From: Adiantum capillus-veneris
Lineage: Eukaryota > Streptophyta > Polypodiopsida > Polypodiales > Pteridaceae
Length of the DNA stretch: 64,000 bases
Assembly (NCBI GenBank): GCA_014529385.2
Contig: CM043946.1
Coordinates: 33,498,558-33,562,557, forward strand
Direction of reading: 5' to 3'
The notes below the pieces were generated by a model. The model made no database searches and was not told where the DNA came from. It was given only the letters and a program-made list of their open reading frames with translations. Positions 1 to 12,500 of the stretch are shown here, piece after piece. Each line of letters starts with the position of its first letter. The first letter of the stretch is position 1. The translations under genes were made by a program, and so were the position numbers.

Positions 1-1127
1 ATCATTGGGGTAGGCATGGTAGCCGTGGTGTCATCAAGGGAAAGATGAGCTTGACTTGGAAAAGTAAAGCTATCACTGGTGGGCTCAGATTGCACTGAGA
101 CCCCTGGCGAAACAACATATGGGGGATCCATCGGACTTACAGAGGGGGTCTCCATTTGCGATAAGGTTGGTTGTTTAGCCTTCCCTATATCCAAGAATCT
201 CATGAGACCCATTGAAGGCATGTGGATCCCCTTGTTTTGTCTCTCTAGCTCAATAGCCCTATCGATGACCTCACAAACTCTTTGTTGTTGATTCTCCACA
301 CTAGTAGCTCCCATTGTGGATTGTAGGATATCTAACCAACCCACGTGATAGGTGTGACTTGTGTATAGGTCGGTTAGATTTTTTGTTTGTAGTTTGTACT
401 CCTAGTTCTCATGTAGGAACGCTCCATCTAGGCTTGAGGTGCTACGGGTATCCTTTGAGCTAGATGCAATGTTGCTCTCTATGTGTTGGCCCTTAGTGGT
501 TGCTAAGTCAGGAGCACTTGATTTCTCTCCTAGCAAGGATATTGACATAGGAGCTTTCGCTTTTAACTCTCTTCATTGCTCCACCTTGCGTAAGATCTCA
601 ATTTCCTTTTCCCTAGCCGCAATGATATATCGCTCAACTTCTTGTACTTCGGTAAGGCTTCTACCATCAGGTAATATAAACTCGGAGAGGAATAGCTCTG
701 AAGAGTCATGGGGTACAGTGAATGGAGTATTCACATGCACATTCTCTAAGTGCATAGGATCTACGTTGGTTATGAATGGAGAATTTACTTCCCCACCCCC
801 CTCATTTACAACATTAGCTCCATGTTCGAAGCGTCGAGTGGCTCTACTAAAGGTTTCCTTCAAGCGACTAAGCACGCTCAGCCCGGACCTTGGACCCATG
901 GCATGCATGTCTTGGCTTCAGCTAGCAGGATTAGGCATTGGGTAACCCTCCATGACGTCGTTGTCAGAGGAAGAGTCACTAAACGCTATATGCGGGTCCT
1001 GAGTGGTACTGCCTTGGGTTCCCGTCGAGGGCCCGGAACCTAAAGTAGGTGGATATTGAGAACTTGCATAAGTCGAAATGCTCGCTAGTTTCTCGGCCTC
1101 TAGCACACGACCAGAGCGCAGATACAT
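1..1127 (-). pseudogene. Ty3/gypsy-like gag remnant, one frame with three stops
   Basis: Read on the minus strand from the ATG at 1127, a single frame runs past the window edge at base 1. It is broken only by TGA at 918-920, TGA at 573-575 and TAG at 402-404. The start, MYLRSGRVLEAEKL, resembles the Leu-Arg-Ser-Gly opening of plant Ty3/gypsy Gag polyproteins. Later parts are hydrophilic, with ISLLGEKSS and a Gln/Glu-rich VENQQQRVCEVIDRAIELER stretch that could be helical. No zinc knuckle or protease is reached before the window ends, and I found no convincing LTR or primer binding site to the right. The frame is kept for about 375 codons despite three stops, which fits a fairly young dead copy. 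The gag call rests on the opening motif and general character only. Confidence 0.45.
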
Positions 1128-1248
1128 GTGCCTTGGGCACCCTACAAGCGTCCACGAATAACCTCGAAGGTTAATCGCTTACTTTTTTAGGCGTTTTGCA
1201 CCCCGTTTTCACTCGTTTTTTTATGTTTTTTAATGATCGATTTTCATT

Positions 1249-1692
1249 AGGTGAATTTTGGACTCACAAAGGGGCCCTTTAAGGAGTTTGACTTTACCTC
1301 TCTCTACCAAAACGGGCGCATGGATAATTTTTTTGTAAACAAACTCCAAAGTTGGCGGAGGTTTGATAGTTAGAATGTCCTCTTCAAGCTCTATCTATTG
1401 ATATATAGCACGCCATGAGATTCTTTATATTTTAGAAGATTCTTTTTTTGATTCACTTAGATTCCGATAGAGTTGTCACATCATAGGTGAATCAAAAAAA
1501 GAATCTTCTAAAATATGAGGAATCTCATGGCTTGCTATATATCAATAGATAGAGCTTGAAGAGGACATTCTAACTGCCAACCTCCGCCAACTTTGGAGTT
1601 TGTTTGCAAAAATTTATCCATACGCCCGTTTTGGTAGAGAGAGGTAAAGTCAAACTCCTTAAAGGGCCCCTTTGTGAGTTCAAATTTCACCT
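1249..1692. repeat. foldback element with 0.2 kb inverted arms
   Basis: Arm 1249-1456 is nearly the exact reverse complement of 1487-1692, separated by a 30-base loop. Both ends read AGGTGAATTT inwards and the arms differ at only a few positions. There is no coding potential. It fits a foldback/MITE-like DNA element or a hairpin small-RNA source. I see no clear target-site duplication. Confidence 0.85.
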
Positions 1693-2202
1693 ATGTGGAT
1701 TAGAGTGTGTGATAGTTGGAAGCGAGCGTATCACTCAGGGGGTCATGGTGTGCTTTACAACATAGCGTTCGGTTACCCGAAGCTCCATTGGTCCTCAAAA
1801 AGGTCAATTTTTACCTACACGTGAGACTAAGATACGTAACTTTAAAGGGGGATTGAGGCCTAAGCCTGATCGTGGGCTTGGGCTTGGGCCTGGGAAATAT
1901 TCCCGACCCCGGTCCTACCTTTAAATTCTTTATTTTTTTTTAATAATTTTTTTTGGGATAAAGTCGGCGCTGTTGCGCTGTGTGCGCGAGCACACACACA
2001 CCTAACCTACCTACTTACAACTAATACAGCTACTATTACACACTAACACATTCCTACGATAACTCATTAGCTAACAGATCTACTTATAACACCATTTTAG
2101 ATGAAATGAGAAAATCAAACAACTTTGGGACTAATTTCAACGCCTATGGATTCCCAGTTCCCATTAAATTTGGAAAATTTTCATTTAATTTGGGAATGTG
2201 AC
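1693..2202. other. gene-free stretch
   Basis: No coding region is supported. The stretch holds a short purine/pyrimidine run of TTGGGC units near 1871-1890, an AT-rich patch near 1921-1960 and a GC/AC patch near 1965-2000. It could be LTR-derived but no matching partner is visible. Confidence 0.5.
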
Positions 2203-2468
2203 AAAGAGATAGATTCTCAAGAAAATGGTGGTATTGAGAAATACCTTTTAAAATTTTTATTTTTATGTGGGTGTTTCAAAACACTTCATAAAAGAGATAG
2301 ATTCTCAAGAAAATGGTGGTGTTGAGAAACACCTTTTAAAGTTTTTATTTTTATGTGGGTGTTTCAAAACACTTCATAAAAGAGATAGATTCCCAAGAAA
2401 ATGGTGGTGTTAAGAAACACCTTTTAGAATTTTTATTTTTATGTGGGTGTTTAAAAATACTTCATAAA
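2203..2468. repeat. 87-88 bp tandem repeat, three copies
   Basis: The unit starting AAAGAGATAGATTC occurs at 2203, 2291 and 2378. Copies differ by a few substitutions. Non-coding and AT-rich. It lies just downstream of the 3' end of the minus-strand DUF7869 gene. Confidence 0.9.
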
Positions 2469-2556
2469 ATCATACATAAGCTGGGGAAATAAAACAATGA
2501 GCAAGATATGAAATCATACATAAGCTGGGAAAATAAAACAATGAGCAAGATATGAA
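2467..2556. repeat. 44 bp direct repeat, two copies
   Basis: AAATCATACATAAGCTGGG begins at 2467 and again at 2511, with one or two differences between copies. Confidence 0.9.
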
Positions 2557-2586
2557 ATGCTATTCAATTTCTCCTATTAAGCTAGC

Positions 2587-5500
2587 CTATGTCTTCTCCA
2601 TGACATTTGATGGGATCTTGATTGTTTCCGCAATTCTTCCACCCCTTGGAGTCCATGACCATAAAATTGTATCAACACACTCCCAGTGCTTTGGGTCAGC
2701 AAGATTGCAGCACCAACTCTTTTTCCAACAATCCTCATACTGTTCTTGGATTGTGGGATTTCGTTTTCGATGTTTTGGTGCCCAATACTGAATCAGAACT
2801 TTCTTGTAGTTAGGAGATGATTTGTCTACATCAACGTTTGACTCTGCCACTCCTAGCCATATCGGATATTCAGGATCTGTGGGTCTCACAAGAACAAGAT
2901 CCCCTTTTCTTACATCAATTTGAGGCCTAAAGGCCTCTTGTGGCCTTGCACTTTGAGGACCAACATAGTGATCATTCAATCCTTCATATCCTTGAAACTC
3001 ATCTCTGTCTTCCTCTATCTCTTGCATTCTATGACTCCCTACAGTCTTTGGCCAAAATGTTGTATATTCACCAATGTGTTTATTGGTTGGTTGTTCAAGC
3101 TCATTGATTATGTTTTGCTAATAAGTGATAACAGGCTCCATGTATTTTGTGGAGTCATGGTCCTTTCCCTTTAATAGAGAACATCTTTTCCAAAATTCAA
3201 GATATGACTTAATCCCTTGAATAACAAGCGGACTATCTCTCACATAGTGTGCTATAGGTACCACATCTGGACAGCCTGTTGGTAATTTTGGTTTTCCCTG
3301 GTCATCTTTTTTCCACAACTCAATTCCCGACTCCTTTGGCATCCAATCGAGTGATTTGGGATGAATTTTGTACTGCATTACTGGGACTTCACCTTGCATA
3401 TAGAAACAAAATTGAAGTGGCTTAGAGTGTCCGACTAGAGCATCTTGTCCGTCACACATGTACCCTTGCACAAAGGATTTAAAGTCGGGAACTTGTGTCA
3501 TCAAAAATGGTGCTGGAGCTGAGCTTTCACATTTTTTAAAATGTTCCATCATATGTGGAAAAGTGAATGTCATTCCTGTTCGCAATCTTTCTGAGAACCT
3601 ACTAAACATGGCATCTATGTCCTCATGTGTATGACCCACCATTAAGAATCCCACATGCACGGTTCTGAAAACTCCTTTTGCTACTAACAAGGATAAGTAT
3701 GCAAACAAATATCGATTTTTATTCTCTCCTGCACAATTATCTAGCTGTAGCAAAAGATTCTCAGGCAATTTTTGAAATACAGGAGTGGATATGGTATCCA
3801 CAACACATTGAGAGGAAGTTGATTGTATGTGTACAATCTCTTCATTACATCCCTGGATGGCCAACGGTGGTGTCATTGTTGATGCATTCCTCTCACGCTC
3901 TTGCTTCATTTTGTTTTGGATTTCTAGAGCTCTCCTTGAGTTCAATGCATTGAATAACGTTACATTGCTGCATGGCATACCGTCATGGCATAAATCTCCT
4001 TTTCCATGGTTTTCTGTTATTTCCAAATTCTGTAAGCATAATGCAAGGGAACCAATTGTAGCATTGGGATCTGAAGGCCATAGACCATTAAGTGAGAAGT
4101 GACCATACATTCCATGACCATGTCCATGTGTTATCATACCTGTTAATGATACTTGCAATTGATATGCATTCACATAGTCTTTTGAGTTCACACGCAACCT
4201 AGGTATTGCTGTCTTTTTTTGATCCATTTTATCATGTATAATGCATAAATACTTATCCTTTTGCAACTGGGAGAACTTACGCCAGGTCTAGTACACATTC
4301 CTACAACTTTGTTGTTGCAACATGTGAATTCGACGTTCATCCTTCAAACGTGCAATCATCTCGTCATCCTTTGTTGACTCTAGTTGAGACTTTATCCGAC
4401 TACACACAACACATTTGGAGAACTCACTTGTTTTTGACAATGTCACATTAGCAAACTTTGTATTCCAAATCCTATTGAATGTCGTGCTAGACATTGGCTT
4501 GAGACTCATACTGTCAAGTGTTTTATTGACATCATGTAAAATGTCTACTTGCTTGTACGTGTTTGGTATTGCAAGCAAAGTTTCCCTAGTACCATCTTCC
4601 ATGGTTCTACTCTTATGTGGCATTCTCTCCGAGTTTTCATCAACAAAAGAGCGCATCAATGCCCTTCCCATTTTTGTATGGTCTCTTCCTTTTCTCATGG
4701 CACCATCATTAACATGCACTGACCATCTTACCCCATTCTCAAAATGTTCACGGTAACGATAAAATGAAGTTTTTGGAATGCCATGAATTTCGTACCAAGC
4801 TCTACTACAAACCTCACTTCCATTAAAAGAAAACACATAGCATGTCTTTGTAGTTGTTTTGTTCTCATGCCATGCAGTCAACATTGTATCATACACATAG
4901 TTTGTTCTATTTTGCAAACTCTGTCCCCAAAATTCATTGCGCATAGCCATGACCTTATCTCGATTGGCATATTGACAACATCTTTTGGAACAACAATCTA
5001 TGGTTGAAACAAGCTGGACAGATGCTAGAGATGCTTGATTGGATCTCTTAGAAGCTTTCATTGACATTTTTGGCTTCCTATTTACAAAGCAATATTTCCG
5101 ATTTTTTGAAATAGGCTCTACCAAATAAGTTGATTCAATGCATATGTCTTGTAACGCATACATAGCATGTAGATCCTCATAGCATAACAATTCTTTTCCA
5201 TCCATAGTTGTCACTCTCTTTATAGGCCAACAAACTAGATTAATGCTGCATACACTAGCTTCTGCAGAAATAGTAGCCTCATCTGCATAGGATGTTTCGA
5301 TACCAATACCAATGTTATCTTCACCTAGCTCACCAAAGTTTACAGAGTCAAACGGACACACATACATGACAACCCCTTCGGCTACTACATGTGTTTTGCT
5401 TTCATCCCAAAGTTGAACCCTCTTATCCTTCCAAACCTCTTTGTAGCTCATTCCATTACATTGTGCATCCAATGCTCCTTCTGCTTTGTCAGCCTCATGC

Positions 5501-5784
5501 ATAGAAGCCCCTTTGTACTGCATCTCATTTATATGCTGCAACAACCCACTACTCCATGGCACAATACTATGAAAAGCATCTCCCACTGTCAATGCATCCA
5601 TTGTTGGAAAAGGGATGAGTGCTTTCTTTTCAAAACACAAATCAACTGACACCGATACATTGCCTTCCCCAATAAGCATTCCAGAACAATATGCACTTGG
5701 ATTTATTTCAAATACAGTCCCAATGGAAACCTTTTGTGTCGCTACAAACATGCACACTCTATCACCATGATTGAAATTAGCCAT
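2587..5784 (-). pseudogene. DUF7869-type DDE/RNase H-like protein, two nonsense codons
   Basis: One minus-strand frame of 1066 codons runs from ATG 5784 to the stop at 2587-2589, broken only by TAG at 4288-4290 and TAG at 3118-3120. The order is: an N-terminal SH3/BAH-like GDRVCMFVA region; a Cys-rich middle; then, after the first stop, the catalytic-like core with HDKMDQ, LLLQLDNCAGENKNR and VGHTHEDIDAMFSRF, the acidic pattern of the DUF7869 family thought to be transposase-related; and after the second stop, a chromatin-reader-like KGDLVLVRP...YPIWLGVAE segment. On the minus strand the ATG directly follows TTCTTGCAG|GT, a good splice acceptor, so an upstream non-coding exon is likely. A GTAAGT sits near the first TAG, but no intron removing only the stop is evident. 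The residues that matter are all kept, so loss is recent, or the stops are allelic or sequencing errors. Assignment to DUF7869 is by motif memory. Confidence 0.7.
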
Positions 5785-5889
5785 ACCTGCAAGAAGATTT
5801 CAAGAATAATTGTTAAACAAACCGCTTGCAGAGTATATTGATTTACGTAGCATAAAGCATAACAAGTATGTATGTGGGTGTTTCATGAG

Positions 5890-8090
5890 AAGCACCCTGT
5901 GGCCTGAAGGTCATAGGGTTCCCTCTATGCTACTAAGAGTCTCTTTGTGCTCTATGCTCTATCGTCTATGCTCTGTGATCCATATTGACTTCCTATGGCC
6001 CCTAGACCACAAGGCGCCCTCATTGTTTCCAAAAAACCCTCATTGTTTTGCTATGGCCCCAGGGCCATAGCTCTCTATGCCGGTATAAAGCATATTTGCT
6101 CTATATTAGATCCCTAAGGCCTGAAGGCCATAGGGTTTTCCTCAAGATCCCCTCACGGAGTTTCATGTCAAGTATATATACATCCTATGGATGTCAAGTA
6201 TATATACATCCTATGGCACCCCATGACCCTAGGGCCATAAGATCTCCAAATGAAACATACGACAATGTATGGCCCTTGAGCTTATACATTGCAACCCCAT
6301 GACCCTAGGGCCATAGGATCGGCATATGAAACATACGCCAATGTATGGCCCTTGAGATTATACATTGCAACCCCATGACCCTAGGGCTATAGGATTTCCA
6401 AATGGAACATAGGGAAACGTATGGCCCTTGAGCTTATACATTGACACCCTATGGCCCTAGGGCCACAAGACTTAAAAACATACAAAAAGACAACCTATGG
6501 CCCTAAGCCCAAGGGTGTGAGCATTGACACCCTATGGCTCTAGGGCCACAAGACTTCAAAACATACAAAAAGACAACCTATGGCCCTAAGCCCAAGGGTG
6601 TGAGCATTGACACCTTATGGCCCTAGGGCCACAAGACTTCAAAACATACAAAAAGACAACCTATGTCCACGATGTCAAAGGTGGCCAAGATATCAATGCA
6701 GCCCCATGGCCCTAGGGCCATAGGACCTCCATATGGAACATGTGGCACCCTATGGCCCTTGAGCTTATACATTGCCACCCCATGACCCTAGGGCCATAGG
6801 ATTTCCAAATGGAACATAGGCAATGTATGGCCCTTGCGCTTATACATTTCCACCCTATGGCCCTAGGGCCACAAGATCTCACAACATACAATAAGAGAAC
6901 CTAAGGCCCCTAAGCTCAAGGGTGTGGGTTCAAGGGTGGCCAAGATATCAATGCAGCCCCATGGCCCTAGGGCCATAGGATCTCTATAATGGGACATGTG
7001 GCACCCCATGACCCTAGGGCCATAGGATTTCCAAATGGAACATAGGCAATGTATGGCCCTTGAGCTTATACATTGCCACCCTATGTCCCTAGGGCCACAA
7101 GATCTCACAACATACAATAAGAGAACCTAAGGCCCCTAAGCTCAAGGGTGTGGGTTCAAGGGTGGCCAAGATATCAATGCAACCCCATAGCCCTAGGGCC
7201 ATAGGATCTCCATATGGGACATGTGGCACCCCATGACCCTAGGGCCATAGGATTTCCAAATGGAACATAGGCAATGTATGGCCCTTGAGCTTATACATTG
7301 CCACCCTATGGCCCTAGGGCCACAAGATCTCACAACATACAATAAGAGAACCTAAGGCCCCTAAGCTCAAGGGTGTGGGTTTAAGGGTGGCCAAGATACA
7401 ATGCAACCCCATGGCCCTAGGGCCATAGTATCTCTATATGGGACATGTGGCACCCCATGACCCTAGGGCCATAGGATTTCCAAATGGAACATAGGCAATG
7501 TATGGCCCTTGAGCTTATACATTGCCACCCCATTACCCTAGGGCCATAGGATTTCCGAATGGAACATAGGGAATGTATGGCCATTGAGCTTATACATTGC
7601 CACCCAATGGCCCTAGGGCAGTAGAATCTCCATATGGGACATGTGGCACCCTATGGCCCTTGAGCTTACATATTGCCACCCCATGACCCTAGGGTCATAG
7701 GATCTCCAACTACAAAGTAGGGCAACGTATGGCTCTTGAGCTTATACATTGTCGTGGACCTAGGGCCATAGGATCTCCAACTGGAACATAGGTCTATGTA
7801 TTGGAGCTTATCTATTGTCGCCCCTAAACCCTAGGGCCATAGGATTTCCAAATGGAATATAGGGCAACTTATGGCTCTTGAGCTTATACATTGCCACCCT
7901 ATGGCCCTAGGTCCACAAGCTCACATTGCCACCGTAGGGCCATAAGGATCTCACAAGATAGAAGAAGAAAACCCTAGGACATAGGATTTTCAAATGGAAC
8001 TGAGTGCACGCTTTGATCCTTGACCTCCAACATTGCCGTCCTATGGTGTGAGCCCAGGGGTGGCTGAGGTGTCTTCATAACAATTTCGGC
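5890..8090. repeat. palindromic repeat array I
   Basis: Dozens of imperfect copies of a palindrome centred on CTATGGCCCTAGGGCCATAG, an AvrII-like CCTAGG between GGCC boxes, lie about 50-110 bases apart. Spacer phrases such as GAGCTTATACATTG recur. Minor open frames on both strands only reflect this repeat. The array begins about 100 bases upstream of the DUF7869 gene start. Confidence 0.95.
6676..7560. repeat. higher-order tandem unit of about 225 bp within array I
   Basis: The phrase AAGGGTGGCCAAGATA or a close variant recurs at about 6676, 6931, 7157 and 7381, spaced 255, 226 and 224 bases. Each unit carries several palindromes plus fixed spacers, so whole multi-palindrome blocks were amplified together. 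Confidence 0.85.
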
Positions 8091-8400
8091 CATTCAAGGG
8101 ATATCCGCAAGTAGCATAAATTTAAAAAATAATTTAAAAATAATTTTAAAAAAAATTTACGCTACGACAAAATTTGTCATAATGGGTTTTCAAATACACT
8201 TATTGATATCGGACAAAAAATAGCGCACAATTTTTGGGATAATTTTTATAAAATTTAGCTATTTTAGTGTATTTTTTACTATGCAGATTATGATTCTAAA
8301 GTCAAATTTTGCTTCATGGGTGTCGTTCCACTTGTACTACAAAGATATGGACATTGACAAAGCCTTGCACCAACTTTTTTTTTCCATACTCTTTTTTTTT
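8091..8400. other. AT-rich gene-free stretch before the TATA box
   Basis: Between array I and the TATA box the sequence is AT-rich and free of palindromes. It could hold promoter elements, possibly shared between the divergent DUF7869 and ParB-like genes. I recognise no specific sites. Confidence 0.4.
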
Positions 8401-8410
8401 TATATATAAA
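8401..8410 (+). promoter_or_regulatory. candidate TATA box
   Basis: TATATATAAA follows a T-run and is followed by a long CT-rich leader typical of plant 5' UTRs. Transcription would start near 8432. It is the best core promoter for the gene at 14299-17030, but the link is inferred. Confidence 0.4.
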
Positions 8411-8431
8411 GCTCTTTCAATTTCAGAGCCG

Positions 8432-8891
8432 ACGAGCTATGTCTCATTTTCGCACAAAGCTTAGAAACTCTAGTAATCTCGACTGCAAACCCGTGAGAAC
8501 AACCCCTACATTCAAAATTCAAATTTTGAATTTCTAACCTAACCTAACTAACCTTATCTCTCTCTTTCTCTCTCTACCACAATTTTTTCCGCGCTATCGC
8601 TCTCTTTCTCTCTCTCGTTTCTTGCTCGAAACCTACACAGAATCCTGCACACACAGAGCTTGTCTTTCTCTGTCTCTCTCTCCCTCTCTCCCTACGCATA
8701 CAGTTCTACGCCATCATTGCGACGCGCACACAGATCTACGCGAAGCCATCGCCACAACCTTCAACAGAAGGACTGCTGTCGCGACCTCCCAAACACATAT
8801 CTGTTACCATCATCATCGCGGCCTCAACACACCTAAGTTACTGCTTGCTACTGCTACAGCCGGTTTTCATCAAACACAGATTTACTCAGAG
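8432..8891 (+). other. candidate 5' non-coding exon
   Basis: CT-rich blocks (8560-8700) resemble plant leaders, and the stretch ends with CAGAG|GTAACC, a fair donor at 8892. Joining it to the acceptor TTTTTACAG at 14287-14295 would give a 5404-base first intron containing palindromic array II. A short upstream frame starts at ATG 8439. A 100-residue frame inside (8622-8924) is low-complexity, crosses the donor and is not believed. Spliced RNA would be needed to confirm this exon. Confidence 0.3.
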
Positions 8892-9059
8892 GTAACCTGT
8901 AGAAACCCTAATCTTTTTTCTTAATTCGGTTTTAACTGTTCTTAATCTAATTACGTTTTAGCTAAGTTGTGAATCACCTCTCTCTAGAACAATAAACAAA
9001 AATCATTAATTACATCTCTAAAACTGTAAAATTGTAGACTGTAGAACTATAAAACAAAA

Positions 9060-9235
9060 AAATCTCTAATTAGAGATCTAAAACTGTAATACAGAATACT
9101 CTAATTAGAGACCTAAAAATATAAAACAGAAGACACTAATTAGGGACCTAAATTTGTAAAACCAAAAACTCTTATTAGGGACCTAAATCTGTAAAACAAA
9201 AAACTCCTCATAAGTGACCTAATGCTGTAAAATTG
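9060..9235. repeat. 35 bp tandem repeat, about five copies
   Basis: AGAGACCTAAA or a close variant recurs at 9072, 9107, 9142, 9177 and 9213. Units are AT-rich and progressively diverged. Confidence 0.8.
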
Positions 9236-9544
9236 TAAAACTAACTGCAAACATCTCTAATTACAACAAAAAATTATAAACCTGCAAATGCAAAAGACAA
9301 CAACTACAAAAAATGCTGAAACTATGGATACCTGTAATTGGGTTGTGGGGAGTTGGGCACACGTTGTAAGAGGACAAGTAGAGCACGCTGTTGTATGAGA
9401 TGGTTTAGGGTTCAGTTGCAGGAGGATGGAAAAAAAAAAGAGGCAAGAAGGTGGGAAAGAAAGTGTACACTATATGTGCTTGTAAGATATGGTGTAATAT
9501 AGTTTCTTTAAATTCATTTGTAGTCACTAAAATAAAACTAGACA

Positions 9545-12500
9545 TTGAATCTTTAGAAGGGCAGACAGGGTGTGGCTACATAGGGTTTCACCTCATACTA
9601 AAGAGTAACATATGGCCCTAAGGCACCCTATGACCATAAGGCCATAGGGTGGTCTCACATCGTACTATAGGGTGACCAATGTCCCATCTGGCCATAGGGT
9701 GCCAATGTACAATCTCAAGGGTCATAGGGTTCCCTATGTTCCTATTGAAGATCTTATGGCCATAGGGCCATAAGATCTCCAAAACATATATATGGCACTA
9801 TGGCCATAGGATCACATGGTGCTCTATGTCCGATCTAGAGACCTTGTGGCCCAAGGGCCTTAGGGTGGCAATGTACAATCTCAAGGGCCATACGGTTCCC
9901 TATGTTCCTTTTGGAGATAGGGTGGCACTAGGGCCATAGATCCAAAAGCAACATAAAGAACCTAGGGCCATAGGATCAAAGGGTGACCTATTGGAGACAT
10001 TGTGGCCCAAAGGCCATAGTGTGGGAATGTACAATCTCAAGGGCCATAGGATTCCCTATGTTCCTTTTGGAGATCCTATGGTCCTCGAGTCATAGGATCT
10101 CCAAAATGAACATATGGCCCTACGGACATACGATCACAGGGTTCCCTATGTTCCTTTTGGAGATCCTATGGTCCTCGGGCCATAGGATCTCCAAAAGGAA
10201 CATAGGGCCCTACGGACATAGGATCACAGGGTGCCCTATGTCCCATCAAGATACAGTGTGGCCCAAGGGCCATAGAATGACAATGTACAATCTCAAGGGC
10301 CATATGGTTCCCTCTATGCTACTTCTAAAGATCCTATGGCCCTAGTGCTATAAAATCTCCAAAAGGAACATAATGAACCTATGGCCATAGGATCAAAAGG
10401 TGCCCTATGTTCCATCTTGAGACCTTGTGGCCCAAGGGCCATAGGGTGTATTTGTACAATCTCAAGGTCCATAGGGTTCCATATGTTTTTTTTGGAGATC
10501 CTATGGCCCTATATCCATAGGATCACAGGGTGCCCTACGTCCCATCTAGAGACCTTGTGGCCCAAGGGCCATAGGGTGACAACCTACAATCTGAAGGGCC
10601 ATAGGATTCCCTATGTTCCCTAGGGTCACAAGGTGCCCTATGTTCCATCTGAAGACCCTATGGCCCAAGTGCCATAGGGTGGCAATGTACAATCGCAAGG
10701 GCCATATGATTCCCTATGTTCCTTTTGGAGATCCTATGGCCCTAGAGCCCTAGGTGCATGGGGATGCCATGGTGCCCGTTAATATGCACCATGGTGTACC
10801 CTATGTACGTAGGCCACCCTCGGGCCCTTGGATGCCCTCTTTCCCATCTAAAGACCTTGTGGTCCAAGGGCCATAGGGTGACAATCTACAATCTCAAGGG
10901 CCATAGGATTCCCTATGTTCCCTAGGGTCACAAGGTGCCCTACTTTCCATCTGAAACAATGAGGGCACCTTGTGGCCTTCAGGCCATAGGATCTCTATGT
11001 AGAGCATAGAGCAAAGAGCATACAGAGCTTCTTACTACCATAGAGGGAACCCTATGGCCTTCAGGCCACAGGGTGTCAATATAGAGATAACAAAGATTCT
11101 TACTAGCATAGAGGGGACCCTATGGCCTTCAGCCCACAAGGTCTCCTCAATATAGAGAAAATAGTGTTTTTACTGGCATAAAGAGCACCCTATGGACTTG
11201 GGTCCATAGGTTGCCAAAAAACTGTCATGAATGGTTTCTTTAAGATGTGTAGAGCATAGAGAGGTTCTTACAAGAATACAGGGGACTCTATGGCTTGAAG
11301 GCTACAGGCTCCCAATATGGAGCATAGATCGGTTCTTACTAGCATAGAGAGACCAAATAGTGCTTTATACATGGAGAGAGCACCCTATGGACTTGGGTCC
11401 ATAGGTTGCCAAAAAACTGTCATGAATGGTTTCTTTAAGATGTGTAGAGCATAGAGAGGTTCTTACAAGAATACAGGGGACTCTATGGCTTGAAGGCTAC
11501 AGGCTCCCAATATGGAGCATAGATCGGTTCTTACTAGCATAGAGAGACCAAATAGTGCTTTATACATGGGGCCTTAAGGTGTCAAAACAATGAGGGTTTT
11601 TTCAAAACAATGTGGGCACCTTGTGGCCTTGGGGCCATAGGATGTCAATTTAGAGCATAGAGCATAGAGAGCTTCTTACTACCATAGAGGGAACCCTATG
11701 GCCTTCAAGCCACAGGGTCTCAATATAGAGAAAACAGAGGTTCTAGCATAGAGGGGACCCTATGGCCTTCAGCCCACAAGGTCTCATCAATATAGAGCAA
11801 TAGTGTTTTTTACTGGCATATAGAGCACCCTATGGCCGTGGGTCCATAGGTTGCCAAAAAAACCCTCATGAAGGGTCTCTTTAAAACATACAAGGCACCT
11901 TGTGCCCTTAGGGTCATAAGATGTGTAGAGCATAGAGAGGTTCTTACTAGCATACATAGAACCCTATGGCCTGAACGCCATAGGGTCCCAATATAGAGCA
12001 TAGATCGGTTCTTGCTAGCATAGAGAGACCAAATAGTGCTTTATACTTGGGAGAATAATGTGTCAAAACAATGAGGATTTTTACAAAACTATGAGGGCAC
12101 CTTGTGGCCTTGGGGCCATAGGATGTCAATATAGAGCATAGAGCATAGAGCATAGAGAGCTTCTTACTATCATAGAGGGAACCCTATGGCCTGAAGGCCA
12201 TAGGGTGTCAACATAGAGAAAACAGAGGTTCTTACTAGCATAGAGGGGACCCTATGGCCTTCAGCCCACAAGGTCTCCTCAATGGCATAGAGAGAATCCT
12301 ATGGCCTTGGGTCCATGGGTTGCCAAAAAACCCTCATGAAGGGTCTATGGCCTTCAGGCCAGAGGGTGCCAATATAGAGCATAGATCGGTTCTTACTAAC
12401 ATAGAGAGACCAAATAGTGCTTTATACATGGGGCCATAGGATGTCAATATAGAGCATAGAGCATAGAGCATAGAGCATAGAGCATAGAGAGCTTCTTACT

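Noticed and set aside
6863-7117. Frames within palindromic arrays (also 9983-10623, 11810-12153, 19617-20117, 22220-23236)
   Set aside because: They translate the palindrome itself (PYGPRAIGC-type repeats on both strands) with no independent protein signal.
8622-8924. 100-residue plus-strand frame in the CT-rich leader
   Set aside because: Ser/Leu repeats come from CT tracts and the frame crosses the likely splice donor at 8892.
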